Shown: piece by piece, positions 28,378 through 39,720 of the stretch | Layout: each line of letters begins with the position of its first letter | Numbering within the stretch: position 1 is the stretch's first letter | Origin: Akkermansiaceae bacterium | Lineage (GTDB): Bacteria > Verrucomicrobiota > Verrucomicrobiia > Verrucomicrobiales > Akkermansiaceae | Length of the DNA: 64,000 nt | Assembly (NCBI GenBank): GCA_025354565.1 | Contig: JANXMQ010000029.1 | Location: 1 to 64,000, forward strand | Reading direction: 5' to 3' | Position numbers and translations under genes: made by a program | The notes under the pieces: model-generated | Database searches by the model: none | The model's input: only the letters and a program-made list of their open reading frames with translations | What the model was told of the DNA's origin: nothing

Positions 28378-29175
28378 ATGCGATTGATTAGTCTGTTTGC
28401 CTGCTTGTTTTTGCCATCCGTGCTGAGTGCGGAGCTTGAACCGAACCCGTTGGAAGTCCGCCTGATTTCCGAAACCAAGAGCATCGTCGCAGGCAAAACT
28501 CTGCAACTCGGCTTACACTTGAAGCATCCGCCGGGTGCTCACAGTTATTGGAAACATCCGGGGATCGTCGGGATAGCGACGAAGATCGAGTGGGAATTGC
28601 CACCCGGTTTCAGTGCGGGGGAAAGCCAGTGGCCCGTGCCTCACATCGTCAAGATGGCGAGCTACGAGGCGCAGGGTTATGAGGGCGAAACGTTGATCCT
28701 CATCCCGATCACCATACCGGAAAAACTGACGGCCCAAGCCGTGACACTTACCGCCAAAGTTTCCTGGATGTGTTGCGGTAGGACCTGCCAACCCGCGTTG
28801 GATATGCCATTTTCCCTAACGCTTCCAGTCGCTGCGGTGGCGGAACCGGAGCCTGCGACACGGGACTTGTTTGAAAAATTCCGTGCCATGGTGCCCAAGC
28901 GTGATCGGATTTTGAAAGCCTTGGTCAAGCGGGAGCAGGAGAAAATTATTCTAACGATAATGCCGCCCGCCGCAATTTCCACTGCTGCCGGGATTCACTT
29001 TTTTACGAGCGATGGGCAGGTGGATTCCAATCAAAAACAGCAAGTGGAGATGTTAGTGGATGGGACTCTTCGGATGACACTCATGCAATCGGCAACGGGT
29101 CCGAAGAATTCAGTCACTCTACCCGGGGTGCTTGTTTTCACGGATCGATCGTTGGAGATCGATCCAAGATATTGA
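28378..29175 (+). CDS. Exported DsbD N-terminal-like (DsbC-domain) protein
   Basis: A 265-residue protein with a signal peptide (LISLFACLFLPSVLSA, residues 3-18). The rest resembles the periplasmic N-terminal domain of protein-disulfide reductase DsbD/ScsB: AHSYWKHPGIVG, the redox or metal-binding VSWMCCGRTCQP, and a beta-rich tail. The transmembrane and thioredoxin parts of DsbD are absent, so it is a free-standing domain; an extra pair of cysteines sits in MCCGRTC. It could pass electrons to, or bind copper with, a membrane partner encoded elsewhere. ATG 28378 was chosen for the signal peptide over a longer upstream extension that overlaps the pheS 5' end. Confidence 0.75.
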   Translation: MRLISLFACLFLPSVLSAELEPNPLEVRLISETKSIVAGKTLQLGLHLKHPPGAHSYWKHPGIVGIATKIEWELPPGFSAGESQWPVPHIVKMASYEAQGYEGETLILIPITIPEKLTAQAVTLTAKVSWMCCGRTCQPALDMPFSLTLPVAAVAEPEPATRDLFEKFRAMVPKRDRILKALVKREQEKIILTIMPPAAISTAAGIHFFTSDGQVDSNQKQQVEMLVDGTLRMTLMQSATGPKNSVTLPGVLVFTDRSLEIDPRY

Positions 29176-29180
29176 TCACA

Positions 29181-29211
29181 AAAAACCCCACGTCTCTAGC
29201 GGGTCGTGGGG
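29181..29211 (-). terminator. Intrinsic terminator of the giant cupredoxin gene
   Basis: CCCCACG (29186-29192) pairs with CGTGGGG (29205-29211). On the minus strand the hairpin is followed by a run of T (complement of 29179-29185). It lies 12 bases past the stop of the minus-strand gene at 29223 and may also help stop the convergent gene. Confidence 0.8.
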
Positions 29212-29222
29212 CTTGATAGGCT

Positions 29223-32200
29223 TTACGGGTGGGCTGATAGAAAGGCCTTCACATCCTTGGTGACGATGAGTTCGCCTTTCATGATCGCCCAGTGGCCGGG
29301 GAAGGTGCAGACGTATTGATAGGTGCCTTCCGTGGTAGGAGCGGTGAGTTTGAGCGTTTCCTTTTGACCGGCCTCGACGAGTTTGGTGGCGTCGATGATA
29401 CGCGGGTCGTTCTCCAACATGTAGGCGCGGCCCTTGCTATCGAGCTTGGTTGGCGGCTGGGTTTGCACGGCCTCTGCAATGGCCTGCAAGGTGCCCGGTT
29501 GCACAAAGACGAGGTTGTGGGGCATGGCGTCCGTGTTTTCAAAGTTCACGACAAAGGCTTTTCCTGCTTCCACGACCAGACGCGGCGTGTCGTAACGGAG
29601 TTGCTCACGGACGGTTTTGATGGTGAAAATTTTCACTTCTAGGCTAGCGAGAGCGCTGGTCGCGGCGGCGGCCTCAGTCGCAGGGAGCATGGTGATGAGC
29701 TTGTCAGCCACCTTGATCGTCGCGACGTAGTCCGCGGAGCTGCGAGCATCCGCAGACACAGTCCGCGCCCATTCGACGATGCCGCCGGCGACGGGGCCGA
29801 CCTGGTCTTTCGGCCAACTGCCGTTCGGTATCAGAGCCATCGCTTGGGCGGCGGCGCTGACCATGTCGTTCTTTTTGATCAACTCCGCGAGAGCCGTGAA
29901 GACTGCGGCGGGCTCCTTGCCGAGTGTTGGCAAGGCATGGATCGCGGCGGCGCGGACGAGATCGACAGCGGGCTTCTGGGTTTTGAATGCCTCCATGCCA
30001 TCGGGCAGGCCGACCAGTAGTTTGCTAACCGGTGGATAGGCGGTGGCGCGAAGCTCGGCATCCGGGATGAGCGTTAAAGCGTTCACGTAGGCAGCGAGTG
30101 ATTCCGGGGTCTTGACGGCAACGTGCCACGCGGCGACGACCGATCCCTCAACGATCATCAGCGCTGCGGCCGTGCTTTGGGCGACGCTATCGGCCGTCTT
30201 GGCAGCAGCGAGATTCTGCAGCGATTCTTTGGCGGCCTTGAGTTCGGCAGCGGGCTGGGAAACGAGCAATTTACCCAAATCCTGAGTGACTCGGTCGTTT
30301 TGAGTGGGCAGGGTTACCAGCACAGCGATCAGACATTCTGCGGGAGATTTTTTCTCGAGTTTCGCGAGCATGGCAAGCGAGTCCGTCCGCTGTTGGGCAG
30401 TGGCGTCGGGGCGCTTGATCAATGCGGTGAGGGCGGCCGGATCTTTTTTCATTTTTGAAAGGTCGGCACCGTTGGTCGAACCTAGCAGATATTCCATACC
30501 GGCAGGATTGTCAGCGGCGATGGTTTTGCCTTCCGCGACGGCGTTTTTCCACCAGGGTTGGAGCTGCTTCATGGTTTCCTTGAGGCAGTAGTCGATGTAG
30601 TAGTCGGTCGGATGTTTGAGCGCTGTTAGAGCGACATCGGCGGCGGCGGTTTCCCGGAAGAAGCTGGCAACACGGACGGCTTCGAGACGGACGCGGGGGG
30701 CATCATCATCGGCGGCGGCCTTGAGCGCGACGAGAGCGTTCGGCACGCGGTCGCGCCAGTATCCGAGCACGCGGACACCTTGGGCGCGGGCGCGAGGTTC
30801 GGGCGATTTCAAGACGCGATCCAACAGTGGGAGGTTGACCACGTTGTGCCATTGGTGGACCCAGAGCGCTTCTAGCAAGTTGTGTTCATAGGTTGGCTCC
30901 TTTGGATCGAGGCCTTTGACCCAAGTGGTGACGGCATCGGTGACTTGTTTGGGATCCCGGTTTCCAAGTTCGATCTTGGTGCGTAGGCGGACGTCGTTCT
31001 CAGGCTCTTTGAGCAAGTCAAGTAGCGCGGGGATTGGCTGGCCGGAGATTATTTTCGGGACCATCAGTGGGCGACCTTCGTAGGTGATCCGATAGAGACG
31101 ACCGTGTTGGTGGTCGCGGTTGGGATCGCGCAGGTGGTGTTGGAGGTGGCCGATGAGCATTTGCGACCAGTCCATGAAATAGAGTGAGCCATCGGGAGCG
31201 ACGGTGATGCCAGAGGGGCGGAAATTCGGGTTCGCCTTGATGTCATCAGTGACTAGATTGTCGAGGGTCTCGCCCTTGAGGCCGGAGCCGTCCTCGGTGA
31301 TTTTGGCGCGGAAAATTCCTTGGACGCTGATGACGTTGGTATTGAGGAAAAGCCCCTGCCAGTCATCCGGGAAATGACGGCTGGTGAGGATGGCCGTGCC
31401 CGGGCATGGCCGCGAGGGACGATCCCAGAAGGCCTTCATCGAAGGGTGGGAGCCCTCGTCCAAATGGCCGCTGAAGGCCGGGCCGAAATAGTTGGTATTG
31501 CCGGTGGCGTCGGTGATCAGGTCATTGCCCCAGTAGTCGAAAACGCGGCCGTGCGGATTGGCAAAGCCGTAGGGGACGTGGCGCATGAATTTTCCAGAAG
31601 TCGGTTCGTAACGGTAGATGCAGCCGTTGCTGTTGCGGACCGGGCCGTTGAAGGTCTCGACATTCGTGCTGTGGAATACCCCGTCACTCAGATAGACGGC
31701 ACCGCCGGGTTCATAACAGATCGAGTTGGTTTCATGGTGGGAATCTGCGGCATCGAGGCCATGGAGCAGGCGCTCGCGGGTATCGGCCTTGCCGTCGCCA
31801 TCGGTGTCGCTGAGATAGATCAGATCAGGCGACTGCATGAGAATGATGCCCTTCTTGTAAATTTGGAATCCGGTGGGGCAGTTCAGGCCATCGGCGAAAG
31901 TGGTGACCTTGGCGACTTTGCCGGTTTTCGGATCAAGATCGAGCACAAGGATCTTGTCGAATACTTTGGTGGTGGGAGAAATTTCCGGGTAGTTCGGCCA
32001 GACCGCAATCCAGAGGCGGCCTTTGGGGTCGAAATTCATTTGCACCGGGTTGATCAAGTCCGGGATAGATTTTTCGGAGGCAATTAGCTCCACCTTGCAG
32101 TTTGGTGGTAAGGTCAGATGTTTGATTGCCTCTTCGGAATCGGTGTAGGCTACGGGTTCTTTATTGTTGGGCGGGGTGGCATCAACGAGTGGCAGGTTGT

Positions 32201-33218
32201 CGTCGGTGACTTTGAAATTAATGCCCTTGGCGGTGGCCCAGACGAGCTTGTCGCGGTTGGCGGTTTTCACGTCGCGCTGGGCCATTTCCTGACCAAGGAT
32301 AAAGGCGTTGGTGATTTTTTCATAAGCGATGCGTGAGCGGTCGCCGTAGATGTTATATTGATCCACCGTGCGATAGCGATGACGCCACTCGTCATTTTTT
32401 TCTAACACAGCGGCACGGAGTTTCACGACGGAAGGATCGCTGGTCGGCGTGGCTTTTTTGCCGAAGACCGCCTCGAACTGGATGGGCGCGAGGAGTTTGT
32501 CGCCCTCGTCGGTGAGGTGGATACCGTTGATGGTCAGGGGTGTTTTGGAAGTCTGATAGAGTTGCTCGGAGGGTTTGAAGAGATTGACGAAGGGCACGTT
32601 CTTCGACTTTGCAACTGCGGCCATGGCCTCGGTGTAGAGGGCGAGATTGCGGTTGTTTTCCTCACCGTCGGAGAAATTCGGATTGTGCAAGTCTTCTTGG
32701 GCGATGGGCGAGAACAGGACAATCCGCGGCGCGCCGTGGCCGCTGTAGTTGGCGGCTTGGAGGTTGGATAGATAGCCGTCGAGGTTCTTCTTGAAGTTCT
32801 CCAATTCCTGTGGTCCCCGGAAGGATTCGTTGAAACCCCAATAGGCGAAGATCACGTCTGCGCCGAAGTCGGTGCCAGCCTTGTAAACAACATCCGCTTT
32901 ACCGGGCGGGGTGCTGTCGCCTTTTTTCATCGAGAGGAACCACTCGGTCGGTGGGACATCTTTGGAGCGCGGGTGGATGTTGATTTCGTCGGCGACGAAG
33001 CCAAGGTCGCGGATCGTTAGTTCCGCATCTGGATAGGCCTTGTGGATGAGTGCCTCGAACCAGCCTTGATTCTGTTGTCGGTCCGCGAGGCCGCTGCCGA
33101 CAATGGCAATGTGGTCGCCTTTTTTAAGCTGGACGAGCGGTTCGGCGGCGTTGCCAAGACTGAGGGATGCGAGGAATACTCCGGCAATTCCGAAGCGAAG
33201 GGCGGGGTTCAATGTCAT
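29223..33218 (-). CDS. Secreted SGNH-like - beta-propeller - HEAT - cupredoxin protein
   Basis: A 1331-residue exported paralogue of the protein at 3.9-7.9 kb, lacking the ThuA part. Signal peptide residues 1-25; SGNH-like about 30-265 (block I GSGLADR, C-terminal block NGIH in place of DxxH); propeller about 360-710 (FDPKGRLWIAVWP, RPSGITVAPDGSLYFMDW); HEAT-like helical repeats about 730-1200; cupredoxin about 1215-1325 with MPHN and CTFPGHWAIM giving the azurin-type His, Cys, His and Met. No CXXCH is present. ATG 33218 was chosen over an upstream ATG because it begins a clear signal peptide. Likely surface electron-transfer or sugar-oxidising protein; substrate unknown. Confidence 0.85.
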   Translation of the reverse strand: MTLNPALRFGIAGVFLASLSLGNAAEPLVQLKKGDHIAIVGSGLADRQQNQGWFEALIHKAYPDAELTIRDLGFVADEINIHPRSKDVPPTEWFLSMKKGDSTPPGKADVVYKAGTDFGADVIFAYWGFNESFRGPQELENFKKNLDGYLSNLQAANYSGHGAPRIVLFSPIAQEDLHNPNFSDGEENNRNLALYTEAMAAVAKSKNVPFVNLFKPSEQLYQTSKTPLTINGIHLTDEGDKLLAPIQFEAVFGKKATPTSDPSVVKLRAAVLEKNDEWRHRYRTVDQYNIYGDRSRIAYEKITNAFILGQEMAQRDVKTANRDKLVWATAKGINFKVTDDNLPLVDATPPNNKEPVAYTDSEEAIKHLTLPPNCKVELIASEKSIPDLINPVQMNFDPKGRLWIAVWPNYPEISPTTKVFDKILVLDLDPKTGKVAKVTTFADGLNCPTGFQIYKKGIILMQSPDLIYLSDTDGDGKADTRERLLHGLDAADSHHETNSICYEPGGAVYLSDGVFHSTNVETFNGPVRNSNGCIYRYEPTSGKFMRHVPYGFANPHGRVFDYWGNDLITDATGNTNYFGPAFSGHLDEGSHPSMKAFWDRPSRPCPGTAILTSRHFPDDWQGLFLNTNVISVQGIFRAKITEDGSGLKGETLDNLVTDDIKANPNFRPSGITVAPDGSLYFMDWSQMLIGHLQHHLRDPNRDHQHGRLYRITYEGRPLMVPKIISGQPIPALLDLLKEPENDVRLRTKIELGNRDPKQVTDAVTTWVKGLDPKEPTYEHNLLEALWVHQWHNVVNLPLLDRVLKSPEPRARAQGVRVLGYWRDRVPNALVALKAAADDDAPRVRLEAVRVASFFRETAAADVALTALKHPTDYYIDYCLKETMKQLQPWWKNAVAEGKTIAADNPAGMEYLLGSTNGADLSKMKKDPAALTALIKRPDATAQQRTDSLAMLAKLEKKSPAECLIAVLVTLPTQNDRVTQDLGKLLVSQPAAELKAAKESLQNLAAAKTADSVAQSTAAALMIVEGSVVAAWHVAVKTPESLAAYVNALTLIPDAELRATAYPPVSKLLVGLPDGMEAFKTQKPAVDLVRAAAIHALPTLGKEPAAVFTALAELIKKNDMVSAAAQAMALIPNGSWPKDQVGPVAGGIVEWARTVSADARSSADYVATIKVADKLITMLPATEAAAATSALASLEVKIFTIKTVREQLRYDTPRLVVEAGKAFVVNFENTDAMPHNLVFVQPGTLQAIAEAVQTQPPTKLDSKGRAYMLENDPRIIDATKLVEAGQKETLKLTAPTTEGTYQYVCTFPGHWAIMKGELIVTKDVKAFLSAHP

Positions 33219-33346
33219 GGAGTGGGTTGGCTTGATTTGATAAAATGAGGAGTTCTGGCGGAAAGTCGGCGGTGTCGTGAGGCCGTGGATACGAGGAGGC
33301 GCGAACGAGTTGTTCAAAAGCGGAGTTTTTGTCCAGCGCAACTGCA

Positions 33347-34159
33347 TCACAAGGTTCCGGCGATCGATTCGGCGGCGGCGATGAAGGAGGGGAAATTTGG
33401 CTGCCAGCCAGTGGCTTGAAGTTTCTCGCTAGAGACGCGTTTGTGCGTCCAGCCGCGTTTGCGGTCCAGATCGCGCGGGCCGGATGGTGGAAGTGGGCGC
33501 GAAAAAAGCGCGGCAAGTTGCTGATAGCAATCGAACTGCGTGAGCGGTGTGGCATCGCAGAGGTTGAAAATTTCCCCGCGCGGGATGGGGCTGGCGGAGG
33601 CGAGATGAAAAATCGCGCGGGCTGCGTCGTCGCGGTGGATTTGATTGAGAAATCGCCGCCCGTCCTCCTCGATGATGGCCTCGGCGGTGAGGAATTTTTT
33701 CAGAATCACGCTGCGTCCGGGGCCATAGATACCGGCCAGACGCGTGACGATGCCGCCCGCCGCAAGCGTGATCCGCTCCGCCTCTAACAAGCATCGCCCG
33801 GTTTCGCGGTCGGGCATCGCAGGGCTGGTCTCGGTGACCTCGGAGCCGTCGGTCTGCGCGTAAACCGAGGTGCTGGAGGTGAACAGCAGCGGGGTTCCAG
33901 GAAAGCTCGCTGTGAGATTCCGGCAGCCCGCGACATAGACTCGCTGATAGACTTCCGCTCCACCACGACCGGAAGCGGCACAGTGGACGATGAAATCGGC
34001 GGCGGGCAATTTGCTAACCGCCTCAGGGTCGGAGACGTCGGCGGCGAGCGAGCCATCACCGCCGGACAGCGAGACCGTCGTCACGTCCCAGCCATGGTCG
34101 CGAAACTCGCGGGTGATCGCTTGGCCGAGGTAGCCGTGGCCGATGAGCAGGAGTTTCAT
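33347..34159 (-). CDS. NAD(P)-dependent epimerase/dehydratase-like protein (extended SDR)
   Basis: A 270-residue cytoplasmic protein. The N-terminal nucleotide site is GHGYLGQAIT (GxGxxG). TSSTSVYAQTDG follows, where the SDR Tyr falls. Later come LAGIYGPGRSVI and the NQIHRDDAARAI and IFNLCDATP blocks of YeeZ-like sugar-nucleotide epimerases. The usual YxxxK is not obvious: the segment after ETSPAMPD reads RETGRCLLEAERI. So catalysis is uncertain and it may act on a non-sugar substrate. It is 128 bases upstream of the giant cupredoxin gene. Confidence 0.8.
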   Translation of the reverse strand: MKLLLIGHGYLGQAITREFRDHGWDVTTVSLSGGDGSLAADVSDPEAVSKLPAADFIVHCAASGRGGAEVYQRVYVAGCRNLTASFPGTPLLFTSSTSVYAQTDGSEVTETSPAMPDRETGRCLLEAERITLAAGGIVTRLAGIYGPGRSVILKKFLTAEAIIEEDGRRFLNQIHRDDAARAIFHLASASPIPRGEIFNLCDATPLTQFDCYQQLAALFSRPLPPSGPRDLDRKRGWTHKRVSSEKLQATGWQPNFPSFIAAAESIAGTL

Positions 34160-34591
34160 GGATCGTGGGTGGTGGAGTAAGACATAGGCGAGGTTCGGGT
34201 ATCATTTTGATGCCGGAATCGAAGCACAGTCAAATGCTGCGACTGGATTACTGGAAATTTGAGGTTAAATTCTGACAAGCAAGTCTGCATAGCCAAACCG
34301 TTGAATACCCATGATCAATAATCGGCGAATATGATGATTTCGTCACATAATAAATAATTGACACAGAGGGGCGATTCAAGTTAGACCCAAATCAACATGA
34401 AATTAAAGATGTCATTGCAACCGCTGCCGTTCTGCCGTTCTGGCAAGTCTGCTGTGCCTAACAACCCACGCGGCAAATCCCGCATTATTTCCGCCTGATC
34501 CACCGCATTGGCCCCTGGCGGAAGATTTGCTCGAAAATGCGAAGCGTGCCTTGAGGGCACAGTGCGCTATGCACGAAGAACAGGAGGGAAA
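34160..34591. other. AT-rich non-coding gap
   Basis: 432 bases, noticeably richer in A and T than the flanks between about 34180 and 34400. It separates two divergent genes and so should hold promoters, but I could not pick out a confident promoter, repeat or RNA. Confidence 0.5.
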
Positions 34592-34990
34592 ATGAAATTT
34601 TGGCTGTCTGCATGTGCCGCGCTGTCCGCGTTGTGCGTGGGTCTTGTGGCGGTGCTGGCCTACTGGTGGTGGCGAGCTGGCAGCATCGTGATGAGCAACG
34701 AAGAATACCACATACGGGTGCGAGAAATTCCCTATGTTCGCGAAGGTGCTGTATTGGATTCGCCTCCTGGCGTAGCTCAAAGCGCTTTCATCATCGAGGT
34801 TGGCAAGCCACTCGTAACGACATATCTAATTCTTCCTGAGAGCACACGGCATGGACCAACCTCAATTGTCAAAATTGGATCTAACGAGGACACTGTGTAT
34901 CAGGTTGAGTTCAGCAACGGATATCGAATCAATGTACGTCTTATCCATGGGGCGGTGACGTTGGCTGAATGGTTCAGAGGCAATCCATGA
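34592..34990 (+). CDS. Small membrane-anchored hypothetical protein
   Basis: A 132-residue protein with one N-terminal membrane segment (residues 5-25, rich in Ala/Leu/Val and ending in YWWW) and a 105-residue outer part of mixed charge. I do not recognise the family. The start is well supported by an AGGAGGG Shine-Dalgarno site four bases before ATG 34592; longer upstream extensions lack one. The gene is alone on its strand, in an AT-rich setting, opposite the U32 peptidase gene, which may mark an acquired gene. Confidence 0.7.
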   Translation: MKFWLSACAALSALCVGLVAVLAYWWWRAGSIVMSNEEYHIRVREIPYVREGAVLDSPPGVAQSAFIIEVGKPLVTTYLILPESTRHGPTSIVKIGSNEDTVYQVEFSNGYRINVRLIHGAVTLAEWFRGNP

Positions 34991-35037
34991 CGGAAAGCAA
35001 CATTACGATCTCTGGGTAGTGCAAATTTTTCATGCAG

Positions 35038-37524
<2,487 letters not shown>

Positions 37525-37617
37525 GCGGGAATGAATCACGGGATGCGCTGGAAAAACAGAGCCGAATTTCAAGTGAATTCCGCCTTCCCGCGAAGTCCGA
37601 GGGACGGATGCGGAGTA

Positions 37618-38625
37618 TCAGGCTTCGAGTTTCCAGTCGTGATTCACGCCTTTGCTGAAGGCGTGGCAGATTTTTCCGGAGGAGTCGAGATGGCGGAGAT
37701 GGAGGCGTTTTTCCGCGATGAAGAGATGGCTGAAGCCGAAGGTGGACTTGATGACGGCACCGGTGCGGGCCTTGGTGTTAGGGCAGAGGGGGGCACCGCC
37801 GCCGCCGGAGAGGACGAAGGAGGTTTTCTGGCCCTCGAGTTCGAGGTGTTGGAGGTCGTGATCGTGCCCGCAAAGATACATGTGAACGGCGTGTTTTTCC
37901 AAAATGGGCGCGAGTTCGGTGACGAGCTCGGGGGTGTCACCGTGGCTGCCGTCCGAGTAAACCGGGTGGTGGCCGACGACGACGGTGAAGGGCGCACGCT
38001 TGGAAGTGAGCTGAGTTTCGAGCCAGGCCATTTGCGTGGATTTTTCCTCTGCGGTCATCCAGCAGGGTTTATCAGGATGGATGCGGTGATTGATCGATTC
38101 CCAATCGGTGTCGATCATGAGAAAAGTGACCATTGGATTTTCTGCGGGGAGATCGAGGCGGTAGTATTTCCCCGGCATGGTCCAGCGGGTTTTGTGCTCG
38201 CGGAAGGCGGGGTATCCGAGCTGGATTTGCTCGTTGCCGGTGGTGTCGTGGTAGTCGTGATTGCCGAGGATCGCCCAGAACGGGCAGGGGAAAATGGCCG
38301 CCGGATACATGTCTGAGAAGCCGGTTTTCCAGCGCTCGGATTTAAAGCCGCCGGGCATCGGGTGGTAGAAATTATCGCCGAGAAGGAGCACGCCATGGAG
38401 CTTGTTTTTCATTGCCTTGGCGTAGTTGCCGAAAGTGAGGGCGAGGGCTTTTTGAGGTGGGTCGGCGGTGCCGAAATCACCGAGAGTAAGGAGGTCGAGG
38501 GTTCTGGCAAGGGCAGGCTCGGCGGCGGAGGCATCCTCAATACGCAGGTTCAGGCCCATCGCAATGCTGGAACAGAAGAGCGTCTTAATCAGACGGCGGC
38601 GGGAGACGGGCGGATCGAATGACAT
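37618..38625 (-). CDS. Tat-exported metallophosphatase (purple acid phosphatase-like)
   Basis: A 335-residue protein with a twin-arginine leader (SRRRLIKTLFCSSIAMG). Calcineurin-type metal motifs follow in order: LTLGDFG, LLGDNFYH, ILGNHDYHD, VVGHHPVYSDG and CGHDHDLQ. The order and spacing fit tartrate-resistant (type 5) purple acid phosphatases, which hydrolyse phosphomonoesters outside the cytoplasm; the Tyr ligand would be YHP in FYH. It is 37 bases or more from the U32 gene and on the same strand. Together with the fused double phosphatase this is the second secreted phosphatase of the window. Confidence 0.85.
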   Translation of the reverse strand: MSFDPPVSRRRLIKTLFCSSIAMGLNLRIEDASAAEPALARTLDLLTLGDFGTADPPQKALALTFGNYAKAMKNKLHGVLLLGDNFYHPMPGGFKSERWKTGFSDMYPAAIFPCPFWAILGNHDYHDTTGNEQIQLGYPAFREHKTRWTMPGKYYRLDLPAENPMVTFLMIDTDWESINHRIHPDKPCWMTAEEKSTQMAWLETQLTSKRAPFTVVVGHHPVYSDGSHGDTPELVTELAPILEKHAVHMYLCGHDHDLQHLELEGQKTSFVLSGGGGAPLCPNTKARTGAVIKSTFGFSHLFIAEKRLHLRHLDSSGKICHAFSKGVNHDWKLEA

Positions 38626-38738
38626 GGGTTACAGAGAACCTGAATCGGACGGGAAATCTTGCAATCATTATCCCGGCCAGAAAAGTGTCGGGAATGCTTG
38701 CGCCGTATCAATAGCGGTGGGTGAAATGGTTTTTTAGA

Positions 38739-39620
38739 TCAGTATTCTCGTTTCAGGAGGTGGCTGGCGATTTCCCGCAGGCGGGCTGCTTTTGTACCCA
38801 GGGGCGTGAGGGCGTCCATCGCGGCTTTTGTGAGTTTCGCTGCTTCTTTGCGAGATGCGTCCAGCCCGAGGATAGAAGGATAGGTGGATTTTTCCACAGC
38901 GGCGTCCTTGCCCGCAGTTTTTCCTAAAATGTCAGTGCTTTGAGTCACGTCCAGGATATCGTCAATGACTTGGAAAGCTAGTCCGAGCGCGTGGCCGAAG
39001 CAGGTGAGTGCGGCCAGTTTCGCCGGGGTCGCATTGGCGGTCATTGCGCCGAGGCGGAGGGACGTGGTGAGCAGGGCAGCGGTTTTCGCCTCGTGTATTC
39101 GGATAAGACCGCGCTTGGTTAGATTTTCTCCTTCGCCTTCGAGGTCCATCACTTGGCCGCCAATGAGTTTCCTGCTGCCGCCGGTTTCCGCCAACTCCGA
39201 GACGTAATTTCGCGTGCCGTAGCGTGGCGATGGCGTGGTTTGGGCGAGGACGATGAATGCTTCCGTTAGGAGTGCGTCGCCACACAGTACGGCCATCCCC
39301 TCGCCATAAACCTTGTGACAGGTCGGTCGGCCACGGCGGAGGTCGTCGTCATCCATCGCGGGCAGATCATCGTGGACTAGCGAATAAGTGTGCATCAGCT
39401 CCACCGCACAGGCCGGGGCGAGGGCGTTGGGTATTTCACCCCCGCACGCTTCCGCCGCCGCCAGACAGAGCACGGGCCGCAGGCGTTTGCCGCCGGCGAA
39501 GACGCTGTAACGCATCGCCGCATGGATCGTGGGCGGGCGCTCTTTGGCTTTCGGTAGAAAAGCATCCAGCGCCGCGTCCACTTCTGCGGCGCGGGTGGAA
39601 AGGTAGGTTTTCAGATCCAT
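38739..39620 (-). CDS. ispA: Polyprenyl (farnesyl/geranylgeranyl) diphosphate synthase
   Basis: A 293-residue trans-prenyltransferase that condenses isopentenyl with allylic diphosphates. The first aspartate-rich motif is HDDLPAMDDDDLRRG; the second is FQVIDDILD, followed by TAGKDAAVEKSTYP. Also GGKRLRPVLCLAA near the N-terminus. Length and motifs fit the IspA/GGPP group; chain length cannot be fixed from sequence alone, so the symbol is tentative. Confidence 0.9.
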   Translation of the reverse strand: MDLKTYLSTRAAEVDAALDAFLPKAKERPPTIHAAMRYSVFAGGKRLRPVLCLAAAEACGGEIPNALAPACAVELMHTYSLVHDDLPAMDDDDLRRGRPTCHKVYGEGMAVLCGDALLTEAFIVLAQTTPSPRYGTRNYVSELAETGGSRKLIGGQVMDLEGEGENLTKRGLIRIHEAKTAALLTTSLRLGAMTANATPAKLAALTCFGHALGLAFQVIDDILDVTQSTDILGKTAGKDAAVEKSTYPSILGLDASRKEAAKLTKAAMDALTPLGTKAARLREIASHLLKREY

Positions 39621-39630
39621 AGCAGGGAAG

Positions 39631-39720
39631 AAGTTGATGGTCTATGGTTGATGGTTGATCGTGAAGAGGAATTCATTCAATTTCTTACCATCAACTATCA
39701 ACTCTCAACCATTGACCTCC
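39631..39720. repeat. Imperfect inverted repeat of TTGAT/GGTTGA units
   Basis: A left arm about 39631-39660, built of TTGATGG and GGTTGAT units, faces a right arm about 39687-39720 built of CATCAAC and ATCAAC units. About three quarters of 30 positions pair. It fills the spacer between asd and the polyprenyl synthase. A similar structure is at 57871-57958. Confidence 0.55.

Noticed and set aside
34160-34591. tRNA or small RNA in the AT-rich gap
   Set aside because: No cloverleaf, T-loop consensus or terminator hairpin was seen.
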